A DNA stretch of 64,000 nt from Myxococcales bacterium. GTDB lineage: Bacteria; Myxococcota_A; Polyangia; Polyangiales; Polyangiaceae. The notes beneath the pieces are model-generated. The model had not been told where the DNA came from and ran no database searches. It saw only the letters and a list, made by a program, of their open reading frames with translations. A program made the translations under genes and the position numbers. Positions 1-9,459 of the stretch are shown in pieces. Each line of letters opens with the position of its first letter. Positions within the stretch are counted from its first letter, which is position 1. The stretch lies in contig SECP01000003.1 in NCBI GenBank assembly GCA_004193285.1, positions 124,001 to 188,000 on the forward strand, written 5' to 3'.

Positions 1-278
1 GCGCCACCACCGGCCAAGCTGCCGAAGAACCGCCAAGTCGTCCGCCGACGCGGTGAAACCGGCACCGGTCGCGCTCTGGTATTCGTCCTAGGGGATCTCG
101 GAGTTGCAGTTGCCGAGCTCGGCGGAGCTCGCCGGCGGCACGTCGTAGAGCCGCTGATAGCGATTCGAAGCTCTACGCGAGCCACGAGTGGTCGGAGAGG
201 AGATAGGGTGGTCGACATCCAGCGGCTGCGGCGAATGCGAGCGCGAGGAAGCTCCGGAGCTGTCACTAACAGAGGGCT
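1..278. other. left-edge stretch without an intact gene
   Basis: No convincing intact gene is visible. Read on the minus strand from about 240 down to 1, one frame gives protein-like sequence (it includes NCNSEIP and ATGAGFTASADDLAVL) broken by a single TAG at 88-90 where a TGG would read through. This could be a decayed gene running off the left edge, or chance. The 5' leader of the arabinanase gene occupies the right end. Confidence 0.2.
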
Positions 279-1574
279 ATGGCTCGCTCTTCGCTCTCTC
301 TCTGGCTGCTACTGGCTCTCGGGATGTCGTGCTCAGGTCGAGACGAGCCGGCAGGGCCGAGCGGCAGCGCCGGCAGCGCCGGCAGCGTAGGCGGGGCAGG
401 CAGTGGAGGCACCGCCGTGACCTCCGGCAGCGGCGGCGCGCTCGCAGCGGCGGGGAGCACGAGTGGCAGCGCGGCCATGGCAGGGGCGTCGGCAGGTGTC
501 GGCTCCGGCGGAGCTGTCGGCTCCGGCGGAGGCAGCAGCGCGGGCGCGGGCGCGGGCGGGCTTAGCGGCTCCGCCGGTGCCGTAGGCGGGTCGTCCGGGG
601 GGAGCGCTGGCTCGAGCGGAGCGGCCGGCGGCGGAGCGACCGATCGCTGCGACGTGTCCGTCTACGACGCTGCCAAGCCGCCGAAGCAACTGGAGCTCAC
701 CGGCAACTTGGGAACTCACGATCCCATGGTGCTCGAGGCCGCGGGCAAGTTTTACCTGTTCGCTACCGGCGACAACCTGGCCGCGAAGACTTCCAACGAC
801 CTCTTGGCGTGGCAGGGCGCGCCGGAGCCGCTTCCGAGCGCGTCCAGGCCGGCATGGGTAGCGCAGCAGGTGCCTGGCGTGAGCAATCTGTGGGCTCCGG
901 ACGCTTCGTTCTTCGGCGGCCAGTATCACCTTTATTACTCGGCCTCCACGTTCGGCAGTAACCGTTCGTGCATCGGTCACCTCACGCGCGCGTCGCTCGA
1001 CTCCGGCAGCTGGGCGGACAAGGGCAGCGTGATCTGTTCGGCCACGAGCGACGACTACAACGCCATCGACCCGAACGTGATCGTGGACGAGGCCGGCACT
1101 CCCTGGCTCGCGTTCGGCAGCTTCTGGAGCGGAATCAAGATGATCAAGCTGACCTCGAGCGGCGCGCGAGACGGAGCCTCCCTCGTGGCTCTGGCGTCAC
1201 GTCCGAGCAACAGTGGAGCGCTGGAGGCGCCGTTTCTGGTTCGCCGCTGCGGCTTTTATTACCTGTTCGTCTCTTGGGACAAGTGCTGCGACGGCGTCGA
1301 CAGCACCTACAACATCCGCGTCGGGCGCTCGGCGTCGCTCTCGCAGCCGTTCGTGGATCGCGAAGGCAAGCAGCTGCTGCAAGGCGGCGGCACGTTGGTC
1401 TTGCAGGGTGGCGAGCGCTTCAAGGGCCCGGGTCACAACGCGATCTTGTTCACGGAACGCGGCAGCTACAACGTGTATCACGCGTACGACGCGGACAATA
1501 ACGGCGCCCCCGTGCTCCGCGTGGCCGAGCTCGCTTGGGACCAAAGCGGCTGGCCCGTGTCGGCGGGCCCGTAA
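279..1574 (+). CDS. Lipoprotein endo-1,5-alpha-L-arabinanase, GH43
   Basis: Predicted secreted or cell-surface enzyme that cleaves the alpha-1,5-linked arabinan backbone of plant pectin. The protein has 431 residues. A hydrophobic signal ends at a lipobox-like ALGMSC (Cys18). About 100 residues of Gly/Ser/Ala-rich linker follow, and then a single GH43 five-bladed propeller from about residue 130. Seen directly: the catalytic-base motif THDPM, LWAPDASF, the modulator motif NAIDPNVIVD, the general-acid motif LEAPFLVRR, and GPGHNAI near the C terminus, all in the order typical of bacterial and fungal endo-arabinanases. The start is the ATG just after AGAGGG. It stands alone, with no transporter or other arabinan gene nearby, so it is probably a scavenging exoenzyme tethered by a lipid anchor. 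Family call is firm; lipidation is inferred. Confidence 0.88.
   Translation: MARSSLSLWLLLALGMSCSGRDEPAGPSGSAGSAGSVGGAGSGGTAVTSGSGGALAAAGSTSGSAAMAGASAGVGSGGAVGSGGGSSAGAGAGGLSGSAGAVGGSSGGSAGSSGAAGGGATDRCDVSVYDAAKPPKQLELTGNLGTHDPMVLEAAGKFYLFATGDNLAAKTSNDLLAWQGAPEPLPSASRPAWVAQQVPGVSNLWAPDASFFGGQYHLYYSASTFGSNRSCIGHLTRASLDSGSWADKGSVICSATSDDYNAIDPNVIVDEAGTPWLAFGSFWSGIKMIKLTSSGARDGASLVALASRPSNSGALEAPFLVRRCGFYYLFVSWDKCCDGVDSTYNIRVGRSASLSQPFVDREGKQLLQGGGTLVLQGGERFKGPGHNAILFTERGSYNVYHAYDADNNGAPVLRVAELAWDQSGWPVSAGP
345..645 (+). repeat. low-complexity Gly/Ser/Ala-coding linker
   Basis: Degenerate GGC/AGC/GCG-rich sequence inside the arabinanase gene, with short imperfect units such as GGCAGCGCC and TCCGGCGGA. 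It codes for a flexible linker between the lipid anchor and the enzyme domain. The same style of linker occurs in the lipoproteins at 48.1 and 60.4 kb. Confidence 0.7.
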
Positions 1575-1680
1575 CTACGCGCGCTCCTTTTGTACGATAT
1601 TCACGCACGCTGGTGTGGCGCAATGTCACGTGTTTTCAGGCGCTCATCCGCGCGACCCTCTGCCGATTCCCCGTGCGCTC

Positions 1681-3021
1681 GTGCACTATGGTGCAGTGAC
1701 AAGCTGGGTCCACGCGCCCGCAACCGATGCTCCCGCGGAGACGCCGGAAGAACAACCGGGCGTGCTCATCGTCGACGACGTGGAAGCGAACCTCATCGCG
1801 CTCCGCTCGCTGCTGGAGGGAGAGCGCTGTCACGTCACCTCGGCGAGCTCGGGTGAGGATGCGCTGCGGCTGCTGCTGCGCAAGACCTTCGCCGTCATCC
1901 TGCTGGACGTGGAGATGCCGGGCATGGACGGGCACGAGGTCGCGCGGCTTGCGCGCATGAGCCAGGCGACGCGAGACATCCCCATCATTTTCCTGACCGC
2001 TTCTCTGGATGCAGACGAGCATGTGGGGCGCGCCTATGGCTCTGGCGCGGTGGACTTCTTGCTCAAGCCGCTGGACGCGCACGTGCTGCGCAGCAAGGTG
2101 CGCGTGTTTCTGGAGCTCTACCGCGGCCGACAGCGGCTCGCGGAGGCAAACCGCGAGCTCGCGGACAAGAACCGCGAGCTCCGGGCCTTCGCGGAGGCGG
2201 AGGCCAACATCGCCAGCAGTCTGCGCCAGGCCAACGGCGAGATTCAGGCCGCTTACCGCGAGCTCCAAGCCGCGCAGGCGCAGCTCGTGCAGTCGGCGAA
2301 GATGGCCTCGCTGGGAGAGCTCGTCGCGGGCGTCGCCCACGAAATCAATAACCCGCTCGCGTTCGTGATGAGCCACCTCGAGACGATCTCCAAGAGCTTG
2401 GAGATGCTGCGCCCGGAGGCACCCGCGTCGGGGTCTCCCCAGGCCGAGGAGCAATGGCGCCGCGTGAGCGCCCGGCTCGGGCAGTCACGGAGCGGCCTCG
2501 AGCGTATCCGTGACTTGGTCCTGAAGCTGCGCACCTTTTCGCGATTGGACGAGGGCGAGCGCAAGCGCGTCAGCATCAGTGAGTGTATCGACTCTGTGGT
2601 CACCATCCTCGCTCATCGCTTGAACGAGCGCGCACGCCTCGAGCTGGACCTGAGCCCGCCAGACCTCTTGGACTGCTACCCGAGCTTGCTGAATCAGGTG
2701 CTGCTCAACCTGGTCGCCAACTCGATCGACGCCATCGATGCCGCGCAGGGCCTGGGCACGGTTCGGATCAGCGCGGGAGCGGGGGCCGAGGGCCGAACCT
2801 TCGTCATCACGGTGGCCGACAGCGGCTGCGGCATCCCTCCCGAGTCACGCGACCGAGTGCTCGAGCCGTTCTTCACTACGAAGCCGGTGGGGCAGGGCAC
2901 CGGGCTCGGCCTCTCCATCGCCTTTTCGATCGTGAAGAAGCACGAAGGCACGCTCGAACTGAGCGACGCTCCCGGCGGCGGAACGATCGCGACGATCACG
3001 CTGCCACTCAGCCGCGACTAG
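1681..3021 (+). CDS. Response regulator-histidine kinase hybrid
   Basis: Cytoplasmic signalling protein with an N-terminal receiver domain, a coiled coil, and a HisKA-HATPase kinase core. Receiver: VLIVDDVEAN, phospho-acceptor in ILLDVEMPGMDG, and the conserved Lys in FLLKPLD. A heptad-like linker (RELADKNRELRAF) leads into the H-box VAHEINNPL. The ATPase domain shows NLVANSIDAI (N box), DSGCGIP (G1) and GQGTGLGLSIAFSI (G2/G3). There is no transmembrane segment or sensor domain, so input presumably comes from a partner that phosphorylates the receiver. The frame is open far upstream into the arabinanase gene. I chose GTG 1681 (GTG 1696 is an alternative) because sequence before it is not receiver-like. 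No cognate regulator lies next to it, so its output is unknown. Confidence 0.85.
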   Translation: MHYGAVTSWVHAPATDAPAETPEEQPGVLIVDDVEANLIALRSLLEGERCHVTSASSGEDALRLLLRKTFAVILLDVEMPGMDGHEVARLARMSQATRDIPIIFLTASLDADEHVGRAYGSGAVDFLLKPLDAHVLRSKVRVFLELYRGRQRLAEANRELADKNRELRAFAEAEANIASSLRQANGEIQAAYRELQAAQAQLVQSAKMASLGELVAGVAHEINNPLAFVMSHLETISKSLEMLRPEAPASGSPQAEEQWRRVSARLGQSRSGLERIRDLVLKLRTFSRLDEGERKRVSISECIDSVVTILAHRLNERARLELDLSPPDLLDCYPSLLNQVLLNLVANSIDAIDAAQGLGTVRISAGAGAEGRTFVITVADSGCGIPPESRDRVLEPFFTTKPVGQGTGLGLSIAFSIVKKHEGTLELSDAPGGGTIATITLPLSRD

Positions 3022-3030
3022 ACCGGCGGC

Positions 3031-3732
3031 TCAGTCCGGCACGATGCGCTTCGGGTTGCCCAGGAATTCGAAGTGCATGGTGTCGCGCAGTTGAGGGTCC
3101 CGGCCCAGCCAGTAAAAGCCGTACTTTTCGAACGTATCGATCCAGCAGCGAGGGAGCTCCGTGCGCTCGAAGATGGACTCCACCGAACCCTGACAAGCCT
3201 TGTGCTCCGGCCAGGGTGCGACGCACCCGCAGCACGGATTGCGGTTCGGATCGATGTCGATGGCGATGCCGAACAGATGGTTCGAGACCTCCGCTCCCCG
3301 GTAGCTGTTCTCGGTGCGGAAGCCGCCCACCGCGCGCGCCGAGTAGCGCTCGTTCGACTTGGTGCATTGCTTCCGCAGCCGATGCTCCACGCAGGCGAGC
3401 GCGGGCGCGATGCGCTCGTGCACGATGAGCGGTAGACCCATGAAGCGCATGGACTTGGCGTGCGAGTACGCAGTCTGTTCGCCCAGCTGCTCGTAGGGAG
3501 CGCCTTCGATCCGGCCGTACTCTTCGACCCGGTAGCGGATGGCCTGGTTGGCCTTGCGACCGTCCAGCACTTTGCCGAGCATGAAGTTCTTCCGGATCAG
3601 GAAGGCCTGCGGCTTCTGGAAGCGACAGCCGCGGTACTCGGCCTCGGCGTTGCGCACGCTCGGGAGCGTGAGCGAGAGCGCGGCAACCCACGGACAGAGC
3701 ACGGCGAGGAGTTTCGTGGGCGAGCGGCGCAT
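3031..3732 (-). CDS. M15-family peptidase (D-Ala-D-Ala carboxypeptidase-like)
   Basis: Likely zinc peptidase acting on peptidoglycan peptides in the periplasm. The 233-residue protein starts with a basic stretch and a hydrophobic segment typical of a Sec signal (KLLAVLCPWVAALSLTLP). The M15 zinc motifs are present: SNHLFGIAIDID supplies the first His and Asp ligands and TMHFEF near the C terminus supplies the second His. Several cysteines (for example NPCCGC) suggest disulfides, which fits an exported protein. It converges with the kinase hybrid, with a gap of about 10 bp, and is divergent from the glycosyltransferase. Whether it is an endo- or carboxypeptidase cannot be told from sequence. 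Confidence 0.78.
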   Translation of the reverse strand: MRRSPTKLLAVLCPWVAALSLTLPSVRNAEAEYRGCRFQKPQAFLIRKNFMLGKVLDGRKANQAIRYRVEEYGRIEGAPYEQLGEQTAYSHAKSMRFMGLPLIVHERIAPALACVEHRLRKQCTKSNERYSARAVGGFRTENSYRGAEVSNHLFGIAIDIDPNRNPCCGCVAPWPEHKACQGSVESIFERTELPRCWIDTFEKYGFYWLGRDPQLRDTMHFEFLGNPKRIVPD

Positions 3733-3890
3733 CCAGGAATCAGCGCTGACTTAGCATCCCGGGGCGAAAGTGCGCAAATTCGCCTTGGCACCGAGGGCGA
3801 GGGGACCAGCTCCTCCAGCGTATGCGGTATTTGGCGCCGTGGGCGTTCGGTGCGGCGGGAAGCTTCGTGGTAAACGCCGTCGGCGGAAGG

Positions 3891-4892
3891 ATGCCGGCCG
3901 TCTCTGTCCTGCTACCCGCGTACAACGCCGAAAAAACGCTCGTGGATTCGCTCCGGAGCGTGGCGCGCCAAAGTGAGACCGATTGGGAATGCCTCGTCGT
4001 CGACGACGGCTCGTCCGACGCGACGCTCGCCATCGCCCGGCGCTTTGCCGCGCAGGATGCGCGCTTCCGCGTGCTTTCGCTCCCGCACGCCGGCATCGTG
4101 TCGGCGCTCAACGCCGGCCTCGGCGAGTGCAGGGGAGAGCTCGTCGCGCGGCTGGATGGCGATGATTTGATGCAGCGCCAGCGCCTCGAGAAGCAGCGGA
4201 GCGCGCTAGCCCAGGAGCCGAGCTGGGCCGGCGTCGGCTGTCACGTGCGGTTCTTTCCCCGGCGCGGCATCACGCCGGGTCTTCGGAGCTACGAGCGCTG
4301 GCTGAACGGCATCCGCGCCCCGAGCGACGTCGCCCGCGAGGCCTTCATCGAATGCCCCCTGGCGCATCCGACCTGGATGCTGCGGCGCTCGGCCTTCCTC
4401 GCGCTCGGGTACCGCGACGCGCCGTGGCCCGAGGACTACGATCTCGCGTTGCGCCTGCTGGAGGCGGGAGGCAAGCTGGGCGTCGTTCCCGAGCGACTCT
4501 TGCACTGGCGAGACGGCAGTGGGCGGCTGTCGCGTAGCTCTCCTAGGTATTCCATTCCTGCGTTTACTGCGTGCAAAGCGGAGTTTTTGGCGCGCGGCTT
4601 TTTGCGGAGTGAAGACGCGTACATCTTGTGGGGCTACGGAGACACCGGCAAAGCGCTCGCGGCGGCGCTTTCCGAGCGGGGCAAGCACCCCTCCGCCATC
4701 ATCGAGCTGCACCCGGGGCGGCTCGGCCAACTCATCCGCAAAGTGCGCGTCGTGGCCCCGGCCGAGCTCCCCTCCTTGCCGCGGCGACCGCTTTTGGTGT
4801 CGGTTGCCGGCAGCGTACCGCGCGCAGAGATTCGCGCCGCGCTGGGGCAGATGGGATTTCGAGAAGGGGCGGACTACGTGTGCTGCGCTTGA
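3891..4892 (+). CDS. Glycosyltransferase family 2 with extra C-terminal domain
   Basis: Inverting GT-A glycosyltransferase: PAVSVLLPAYNAEKTL at the N terminus, VVDDGSSDAT, and the metal-binding RLDGDD. The acceptor-side motif WPEDYDLALRL follows. After the GT2 fold (about residues 1-250) there is a further segment of about 85 residues beginning WGYGDTGKALAAAL. It looks like a Rossmann-type nucleotide-binding motif and resembles the small regulatory domains seen fused to sugar-modifying enzymes. The frame is open from an ATG at 3822, but that start adds residues unlike the family, so ATG 3891 is preferred; neither has a well-spaced ribosome-binding site. It has no glycan neighbours, so donor and acceptor are unknown. 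Confidence 0.82.
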   Translation: MPAVSVLLPAYNAEKTLVDSLRSVARQSETDWECLVVDDGSSDATLAIARRFAAQDARFRVLSLPHAGIVSALNAGLGECRGELVARLDGDDLMQRQRLEKQRSALAQEPSWAGVGCHVRFFPRRGITPGLRSYERWLNGIRAPSDVAREAFIECPLAHPTWMLRRSAFLALGYRDAPWPEDYDLALRLLEAGGKLGVVPERLLHWRDGSGRLSRSSPRYSIPAFTACKAEFLARGFLRSEDAYILWGYGDTGKALAAALSERGKHPSAIIELHPGRLGQLIRKVRVVAPAELPSLPRRPLLVSVAGSVPRAEIRAALGQMGFREGADYVCCA

Positions 4893-4899
4893 GAGCGCT

Positions 4900-7800
4900 T
4901 CAGTAGCGGTACTGATAAACGAGGTCGACGCCAGTGCCGATGGTTCCGAGCTGGCCTCGCACCGATATCGTCTTGGTGACTCGGTAATCCACCGCCGCGC
5001 CTACGGTGCCGCTCTGGCCGGGCTGCGACGCGCTCTGCGCGGATGCGGCTTGATAGTTGCCCTCCACCACGATGCGATCGCTGGCCCGGTAGGCGGCGGT
5101 GTAAGTCGAGCCTTTTCCGGCTTCTTCCGCGTCTTTTCCACGAAGCTGCACGCGGGCCAGCGGCGTGTCGGCGAGCAGCGAATCCAGGGCGCTGATGCCG
5201 ACGTTGGTCGCGCCCTTGCCGGACTCGGTGGTGCCGGCAAGCAGCGCCACCGCGTCTGCCTGAGGGCGGTCGAACTGGACCTTGGGCTTGGAGACCGTGC
5301 CCGAGATGTAGATGAAGAGCGTGTCGTTCGTCGGCGAGCGCCAGCTGGCGCGCACGTCCAAGCGCGGGTCTGCGGGGTCTGGCGTGTCGAAGACGATCGC
5401 ACCCCCTTCGATCTGGAACATACGCCCGAGCATCTGCACGGCGCCGCGGCGCGGCAACATGATGCTGCCGGTCACGCCGACGCCGCTCGCCAGCACGACG
5501 ATCGGGTCGCCAGAAATCGGCACGTCTAGCTGCTCGCCGCGCTCCACGCGGGCGCTGCCTCCTAGATGGATCGCGAGCTGCCAGGGAACGGCGTCGTCGT
5601 CGCGGCTGAGTTTCGGCTGCGCGATCGGCTGCAGCAGCGTGATGCTGTCGTTTTCTTTCAGCTCGATGAGCTCGCGCGAGGATTCATCGGGCAACCGGAT
5701 CGTGAGCAAATCGAAGGGGATGTCCACCACGATGCGGTCCGGCGTGCGCCGGATCCCGAGCTGCGAAACGCGCACGTCCGCGTTCGCGCGAGTCACCCCA
5801 TCCATCACCACCGGCAGCCCATCCACGTTGAAAGAGGCGGAGCCGGACACGATGTCCAGCCCGCGCAAGCGCAAGCCGACTTGCGCCTTCAAGTTGGGGT
5901 TTCGACTGCCGGCGCTGGCGACGAGATCCGGGATCTCCACGAGCGTCGTGCCGCCGTCGCGCTTGGCGTTCGCGGAGAACGCCACGTCACGCAGGCGGAA
6001 GCCCAAGCCGGTCAGCACGAGGGAGCCCCGCTGAAACGACATCCTCCCGCTCACGTGCTCGACCTCGCGAGAGCCTCCCGGGCTCGGTAGCGCCGTGAGC
6101 CGCGCCGCGACCTCGCCATCCACCGTACCTCGGAGCTCGGTCAGGAGCTCCGCGAGCAGTGGCTCCAGCACGGAGGCCTCCAGGCGCTGGGCCTTGATTT
6201 CCAGATCGATGGGCTGCGCGTCGTCCAGCGCGGGCAGCTCCGAAGCCCAGCTCACGCCCGCCATGACGCTGCCGCCCAGCGTCGTTTGCGCGCGCTGCAC
6301 CTGAAAGTCCACCCGAGCCCGCGCGTCGTCGCTGCGCAGCTTGAGCCAGCCGTCCCCGATCGCGAGCTGATCGACCCGCACGTCTGCGAGCGAGAGCTGC
6401 GCGGAGGCGCTCGGCTGCTGACCGCTGCGGTCCAAGATCAGGGTCCCCGTGGTCGTGCCCGTCATGCGCGCGCTCGCCAGGGGCGGAACCGTCGCCAGGG
6501 GTAGCGATTCGAGCGTGGCGGACGCGGTGCCGCTCCAGCGCGGCACGCCGCGCTCCCAATCGAAGGGCGCCTCGCCACGGAATTGCACCGTGGCCACCCG
6601 CTTGCCCCCGCACGGCGTGCGCGAAAGCTCGAGGCCTCCGGGTAGGAACACCTCCGCCCCCAGGTGAAAGGCACCGTCTTGCTTCGCGTATTCGGCGGTA
6701 CCGCAGACGTCTATCGGCTCGCCGCGATCGCCGAGCCCGAAGCGCAAATCCGTAGCGCGCGCGCTCAGCGACGCGATTGGCGCCGCGAAAGAGCCCCGCA
6801 GCGTGCCCTCGAGCCTCACTGCGCCGCGCAGGCCCGGCACGCGCAGCGGCTCTGGAAGCGCCTCCAAGTCAACCCGGCTCACGACGAGCTTACCCAGCGC
6901 CGCGCGGCGCTCCAGCTGCTGCCGCAAGGGCTCGGCGCCGCTCAGTGCCGCCTTGAGATCCAGCGTGATTTCCGTGCTCGTCGTGACCAGGCGCTCGCTT
7001 CCTTGAGCGATGCTGAGCGCGGCGCTGGTGATTCCGCTCTCCCCGTCGTGGGCGGCGGAGACGAGCAGCTCCATCCCCTCGAAGCGGAGCGGCGGTTCGC
7101 CCTCGCGATCGACGCTCACGCTGAGACCTCGCGTCTCCGCGGTCGCTTCGAGGTGGGGAACCGCGTCGGGATCGGTGCGTCGTACCTGGAAGGCCAGCGA
7201 AGCGCGGCCGTTCACGTCCACCTGCTGCTCTGGCAGCAGCTGGCCCAGGTAGTCCAAGGTGACGTCGGTGAGGGCTAGCGACCACTTGCCGGTGGCGCGC
7301 TCGAACGAGCGACGCTCCGTGGGGGGGCCGCCGAGCGCGGCGTCCCAGTCGGACGAAAACGCGCCCAGCCCTTCCACCGTTCCGGTGCTCGCGCCGGTGA
7401 GCGACGGTCCGTCCAGCTTGGCGCTGAGTTGCCCGGAGATGCCGCTCACGTTGAAGAGAGCAGCCTGATTGACGGAAAGCTCGAGCGTGCCGCGCTGGGT
7501 CTTTCCCGTGGAAATGACGTCGACGGTCAGGCTCCCGCGTCCCTCCAGAACTCCGCGGGGGAGGCCTAGAATTCGCGAAAATGCCGACAGGTCCAGGTTC
7601 TGCCCCTGGGCGTTCACGCTCAGGGCGGTCGGCGTGATCTCCGCATTGGCACTGAGCTCACCGGTCGCGCCGTGCAGGCGCAAGTCCCTCACCAGCACGC
7701 GATCTTCGTCGACATCCAACTGTGCCACCTCACCGCGGATTGCGATGGCGTCCCGGAGCACGCCCAGTGACAGCTCGCGCACCGAGATCGGAGTACCCAT

Positions 7801-9459
7801 GGATACGGTGGCCCGCGCGTCGAAGCTCGGCCCGTGCGGATCTTTCAGGGTCGTGGTCACGAGCGGCGCGCGCAGCGGCCCGTGGGCGGTGGCCGCCACT
7901 TCTTCGAAGCTGAAGCGACCAGCCGTGAGCTTCTGGCCGCTAACTCGGGCGTCCAGCGAGAGGCCTTGCCAAGCGTCGATGGGGCCGCGCAAGGTCGCGG
8001 TGAGACGCCCGCTTTGGAGGAGCGCGCCCCGGTAAATGAGATTGCGAGTATCCAGCGTCAGGCTGCTGTCGAGCCGGCCCTGCTCGAGCGCCGCTCGCAA
8101 GCGCAAATCAGCGCTACCCTGACCGTCGAAGTACGGCCGAATTCTTTCGATTTTGGCGAGATTGACCCGCTTGGCCACCGCGTTGACTTCGATCTTCCCG
8201 TCGGAGAGCACGGCGAACTCGACGTCCAACGGTAAGCCCAGGTCGTGGAGCTTGGCCTGGCCGCTGAGGATGCCTCCCTTGGAGGAGCTCGTGAAGTCCA
8301 GCGCCGGGATGGCGACGTTGCGAATCGTCATCGGCTGGACGGAGCCCCCCAAATCGAGCGACAGGCCCCCCGACTCCAGGTGCGCGCCGAGCTCTGCGTC
8401 CACGTCGATGCGGGTCTCGGGCGCCAGGGGCAAGACCGCGCGCAAATCTAGGTCCCGACCTTCGATGTCCAGCTGAATGCGCAAAGGGCTCGCGAAATTG
8501 ACGTGGCCGGTGGCGTTCACGGTGGAGCGCTCGCCGATCGTGGAGCGCAGCTCGACATCCAGCTCGGGAGGGATCCCTTTCAGGTGCAACCTCGCCTCCG
8601 CCGGCTCTTGCAGCGGCCACTGCGCGAGCAGCGCGCGGGCAACGGCTGGCTCTGCGCGCGGCAGGTCGACCTTCAGGTCCAGCGCCTCCTTCTCCCATCG
8701 CACGACGCTGCCGAACTGCAGCTCGCCCATGTAGCCGTCGAAGCTGCCCCAAACCGCGCCCGGCGCCCGGATGTGCAGCGAGGCCACGCCTTTCGCGTCC
8801 GCTCCGCCCACGCCGCGCGCGAGCAGCGAAAACCTGCCGATGTCGATGGCCGCGCCCTTCGGCGTCGCGAGCACGGAGGCGCGCGCGCCCTTGACCTCCG
8901 CCTCCAACACCGGGCTCCCCTCGAGCCGGCCGCGGCCGTACACGGAGCCGATCTCGATCATCGGGAGCCATACGCGGACGTAGCGCTCTGGTGCGGCCTC
9001 CGCGCTCGGCGCTGAGGGGCGAGGCGTGAAGGCCTGGGCGATCGTGGGTAGACCATCCGCGCCGGGCACGACCTCGACCTCGGCGTGCTCCAACCGTACG
9101 CGATCGATGACGATGGTGAGCTTCTCGTCGCCACGTACGAGGCGCGTGACGATGTCGGCCACGTCCGCTTGAGCGGTGAGGCGCGACACCTTCAGGACCA
9201 CTTGCCCCTCTGGGTCCCGCACCACCACGTCCGCGGCTACCACCTCGTACGCGCTCACCCTCTGCAGTGAGCCGATGCGAACCTCGCCCTGGAACAGATC
9301 CACCAGCGCCCCACCGAGGAAAGCGGTGGTCACGCGGCGCCCGGCCGCGGTGTTCAGGTGCCCGACCAAGCCGACGCCCGCGCCCACCGCGAACAACGCC
9401 ACGACCCCGACTAGCGCGAGCAAGCGCGCTGCGCCGCCGAGCAGCCGCCGCGTCCACAT
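4900..9459 (-). CDS. tamB: TamB-like translocation and assembly module inner-membrane component
   Basis: Very large (1519-residue) AsmA/TamB-family protein. A single N-terminal membrane anchor (about residues 10-33) is followed by about 1,450 residues of beta-rich repetitive sequence. That sequence should form a long hydrophobic-groove taco across the periplasm. The C terminus has the family's DUF490 region and ends in a barrel-like strand with an aromatic last residue (VDLVYQYRY). Family members work with TamA in outer-membrane protein insertion and in moving phospholipid to the outer membrane. The start codon overlaps the stop of the upstream tamA-like gene by 1 nt (TGATG), which supports an operon and a joint function. 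Length matches the larger family members. Confidence 0.87.
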   Translation of the reverse strand: MWTRRLLGGAARLLALVGVVALFAVGAGVGLVGHLNTAAGRRVTTAFLGGALVDLFQGEVRIGSLQRVSAYEVVAADVVVRDPEGQVVLKVSRLTAQADVADIVTRLVRGDEKLTIVIDRVRLEHAEVEVVPGADGLPTIAQAFTPRPSAPSAEAAPERYVRVWLPMIEIGSVYGRGRLEGSPVLEAEVKGARASVLATPKGAAIDIGRFSLLARGVGGADAKGVASLHIRAPGAVWGSFDGYMGELQFGSVVRWEKEALDLKVDLPRAEPAVARALLAQWPLQEPAEARLHLKGIPPELDVELRSTIGERSTVNATGHVNFASPLRIQLDIEGRDLDLRAVLPLAPETRIDVDAELGAHLESGGLSLDLGGSVQPMTIRNVAIPALDFTSSSKGGILSGQAKLHDLGLPLDVEFAVLSDGKIEVNAVAKRVNLAKIERIRPYFDGQGSADLRLRAALEQGRLDSSLTLDTRNLIYRGALLQSGRLTATLRGPIDAWQGLSLDARVSGQKLTAGRFSFEEVAATAHGPLRAPLVTTTLKDPHGPSFDARATVSMGTPISVRELSLGVLRDAIAIRGEVAQLDVDEDRVLVRDLRLHGATGELSANAEITPTALSVNAQGQNLDLSAFSRILGLPRGVLEGRGSLTVDVISTGKTQRGTLELSVNQAALFNVSGISGQLSAKLDGPSLTGASTGTVEGLGAFSSDWDAALGGPPTERRSFERATGKWSLALTDVTLDYLGQLLPEQQVDVNGRASLAFQVRRTDPDAVPHLEATAETRGLSVSVDREGEPPLRFEGMELLVSAAHDGESGITSAALSIAQGSERLVTTSTEITLDLKAALSGAEPLRQQLERRAALGKLVVSRVDLEALPEPLRVPGLRGAVRLEGTLRGSFAAPIASLSARATDLRFGLGDRGEPIDVCGTAEYAKQDGAFHLGAEVFLPGGLELSRTPCGGKRVATVQFRGEAPFDWERGVPRWSGTASATLESLPLATVPPLASARMTGTTTGTLILDRSGQQPSASAQLSLADVRVDQLAIGDGWLKLRSDDARARVDFQVQRAQTTLGGSVMAGVSWASELPALDDAQPIDLEIKAQRLEASVLEPLLAELLTELRGTVDGEVAARLTALPSPGGSREVEHVSGRMSFQRGSLVLTGLGFRLRDVAFSANAKRDGGTTLVEIPDLVASAGSRNPNLKAQVGLRLRGLDIVSGSASFNVDGLPVVMDGVTRANADVRVSQLGIRRTPDRIVVDIPFDLLTIRLPDESSRELIELKENDSITLLQPIAQPKLSRDDDAVPWQLAIHLGGSARVERGEQLDVPISGDPIVVLASGVGVTGSIMLPRRGAVQMLGRMFQIEGGAIVFDTPDPADPRLDVRASWRSPTNDTLFIYISGTVSKPKVQFDRPQADAVALLAGTTESGKGATNVGISALDSLLADTPLARVQLRGKDAEEAGKGSTYTAAYRASDRIVVEGNYQAASAQSASQPGQSGTVGAAVDYRVTKTISVRGQLGTIGTGVDLVYQYRY

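Noticed and set aside
345-645. CRISPR or tandem repeat array in the arabinanase gene
   Set aside because: Units are short, imperfect and in frame, coding for a Gly/Ser linker; there are no regular spacers or direct repeats.
333-980. Long minus-strand frame inside the arabinanase gene
   Set aside because: High GC and third-position bias open all frames; its product is low-complexity Arg/Ala/Gly and the plus-strand gene has clear family motifs.
1213-1680. N-terminal extension of the kinase hybrid
   Set aside because: It overlaps the arabinanase gene and is Arg/Ser/Cys-rich without receiver-like sequence; a GTG at 1681 or 1696 fits better.
5312-6034. Plus-strand frames across tamB (for example here and at 8503-9015)
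   Set aside because: Antisense shadows of the tamB gene, rich in Arg/Ser/Pro, with no motif and no ribosome-binding site.
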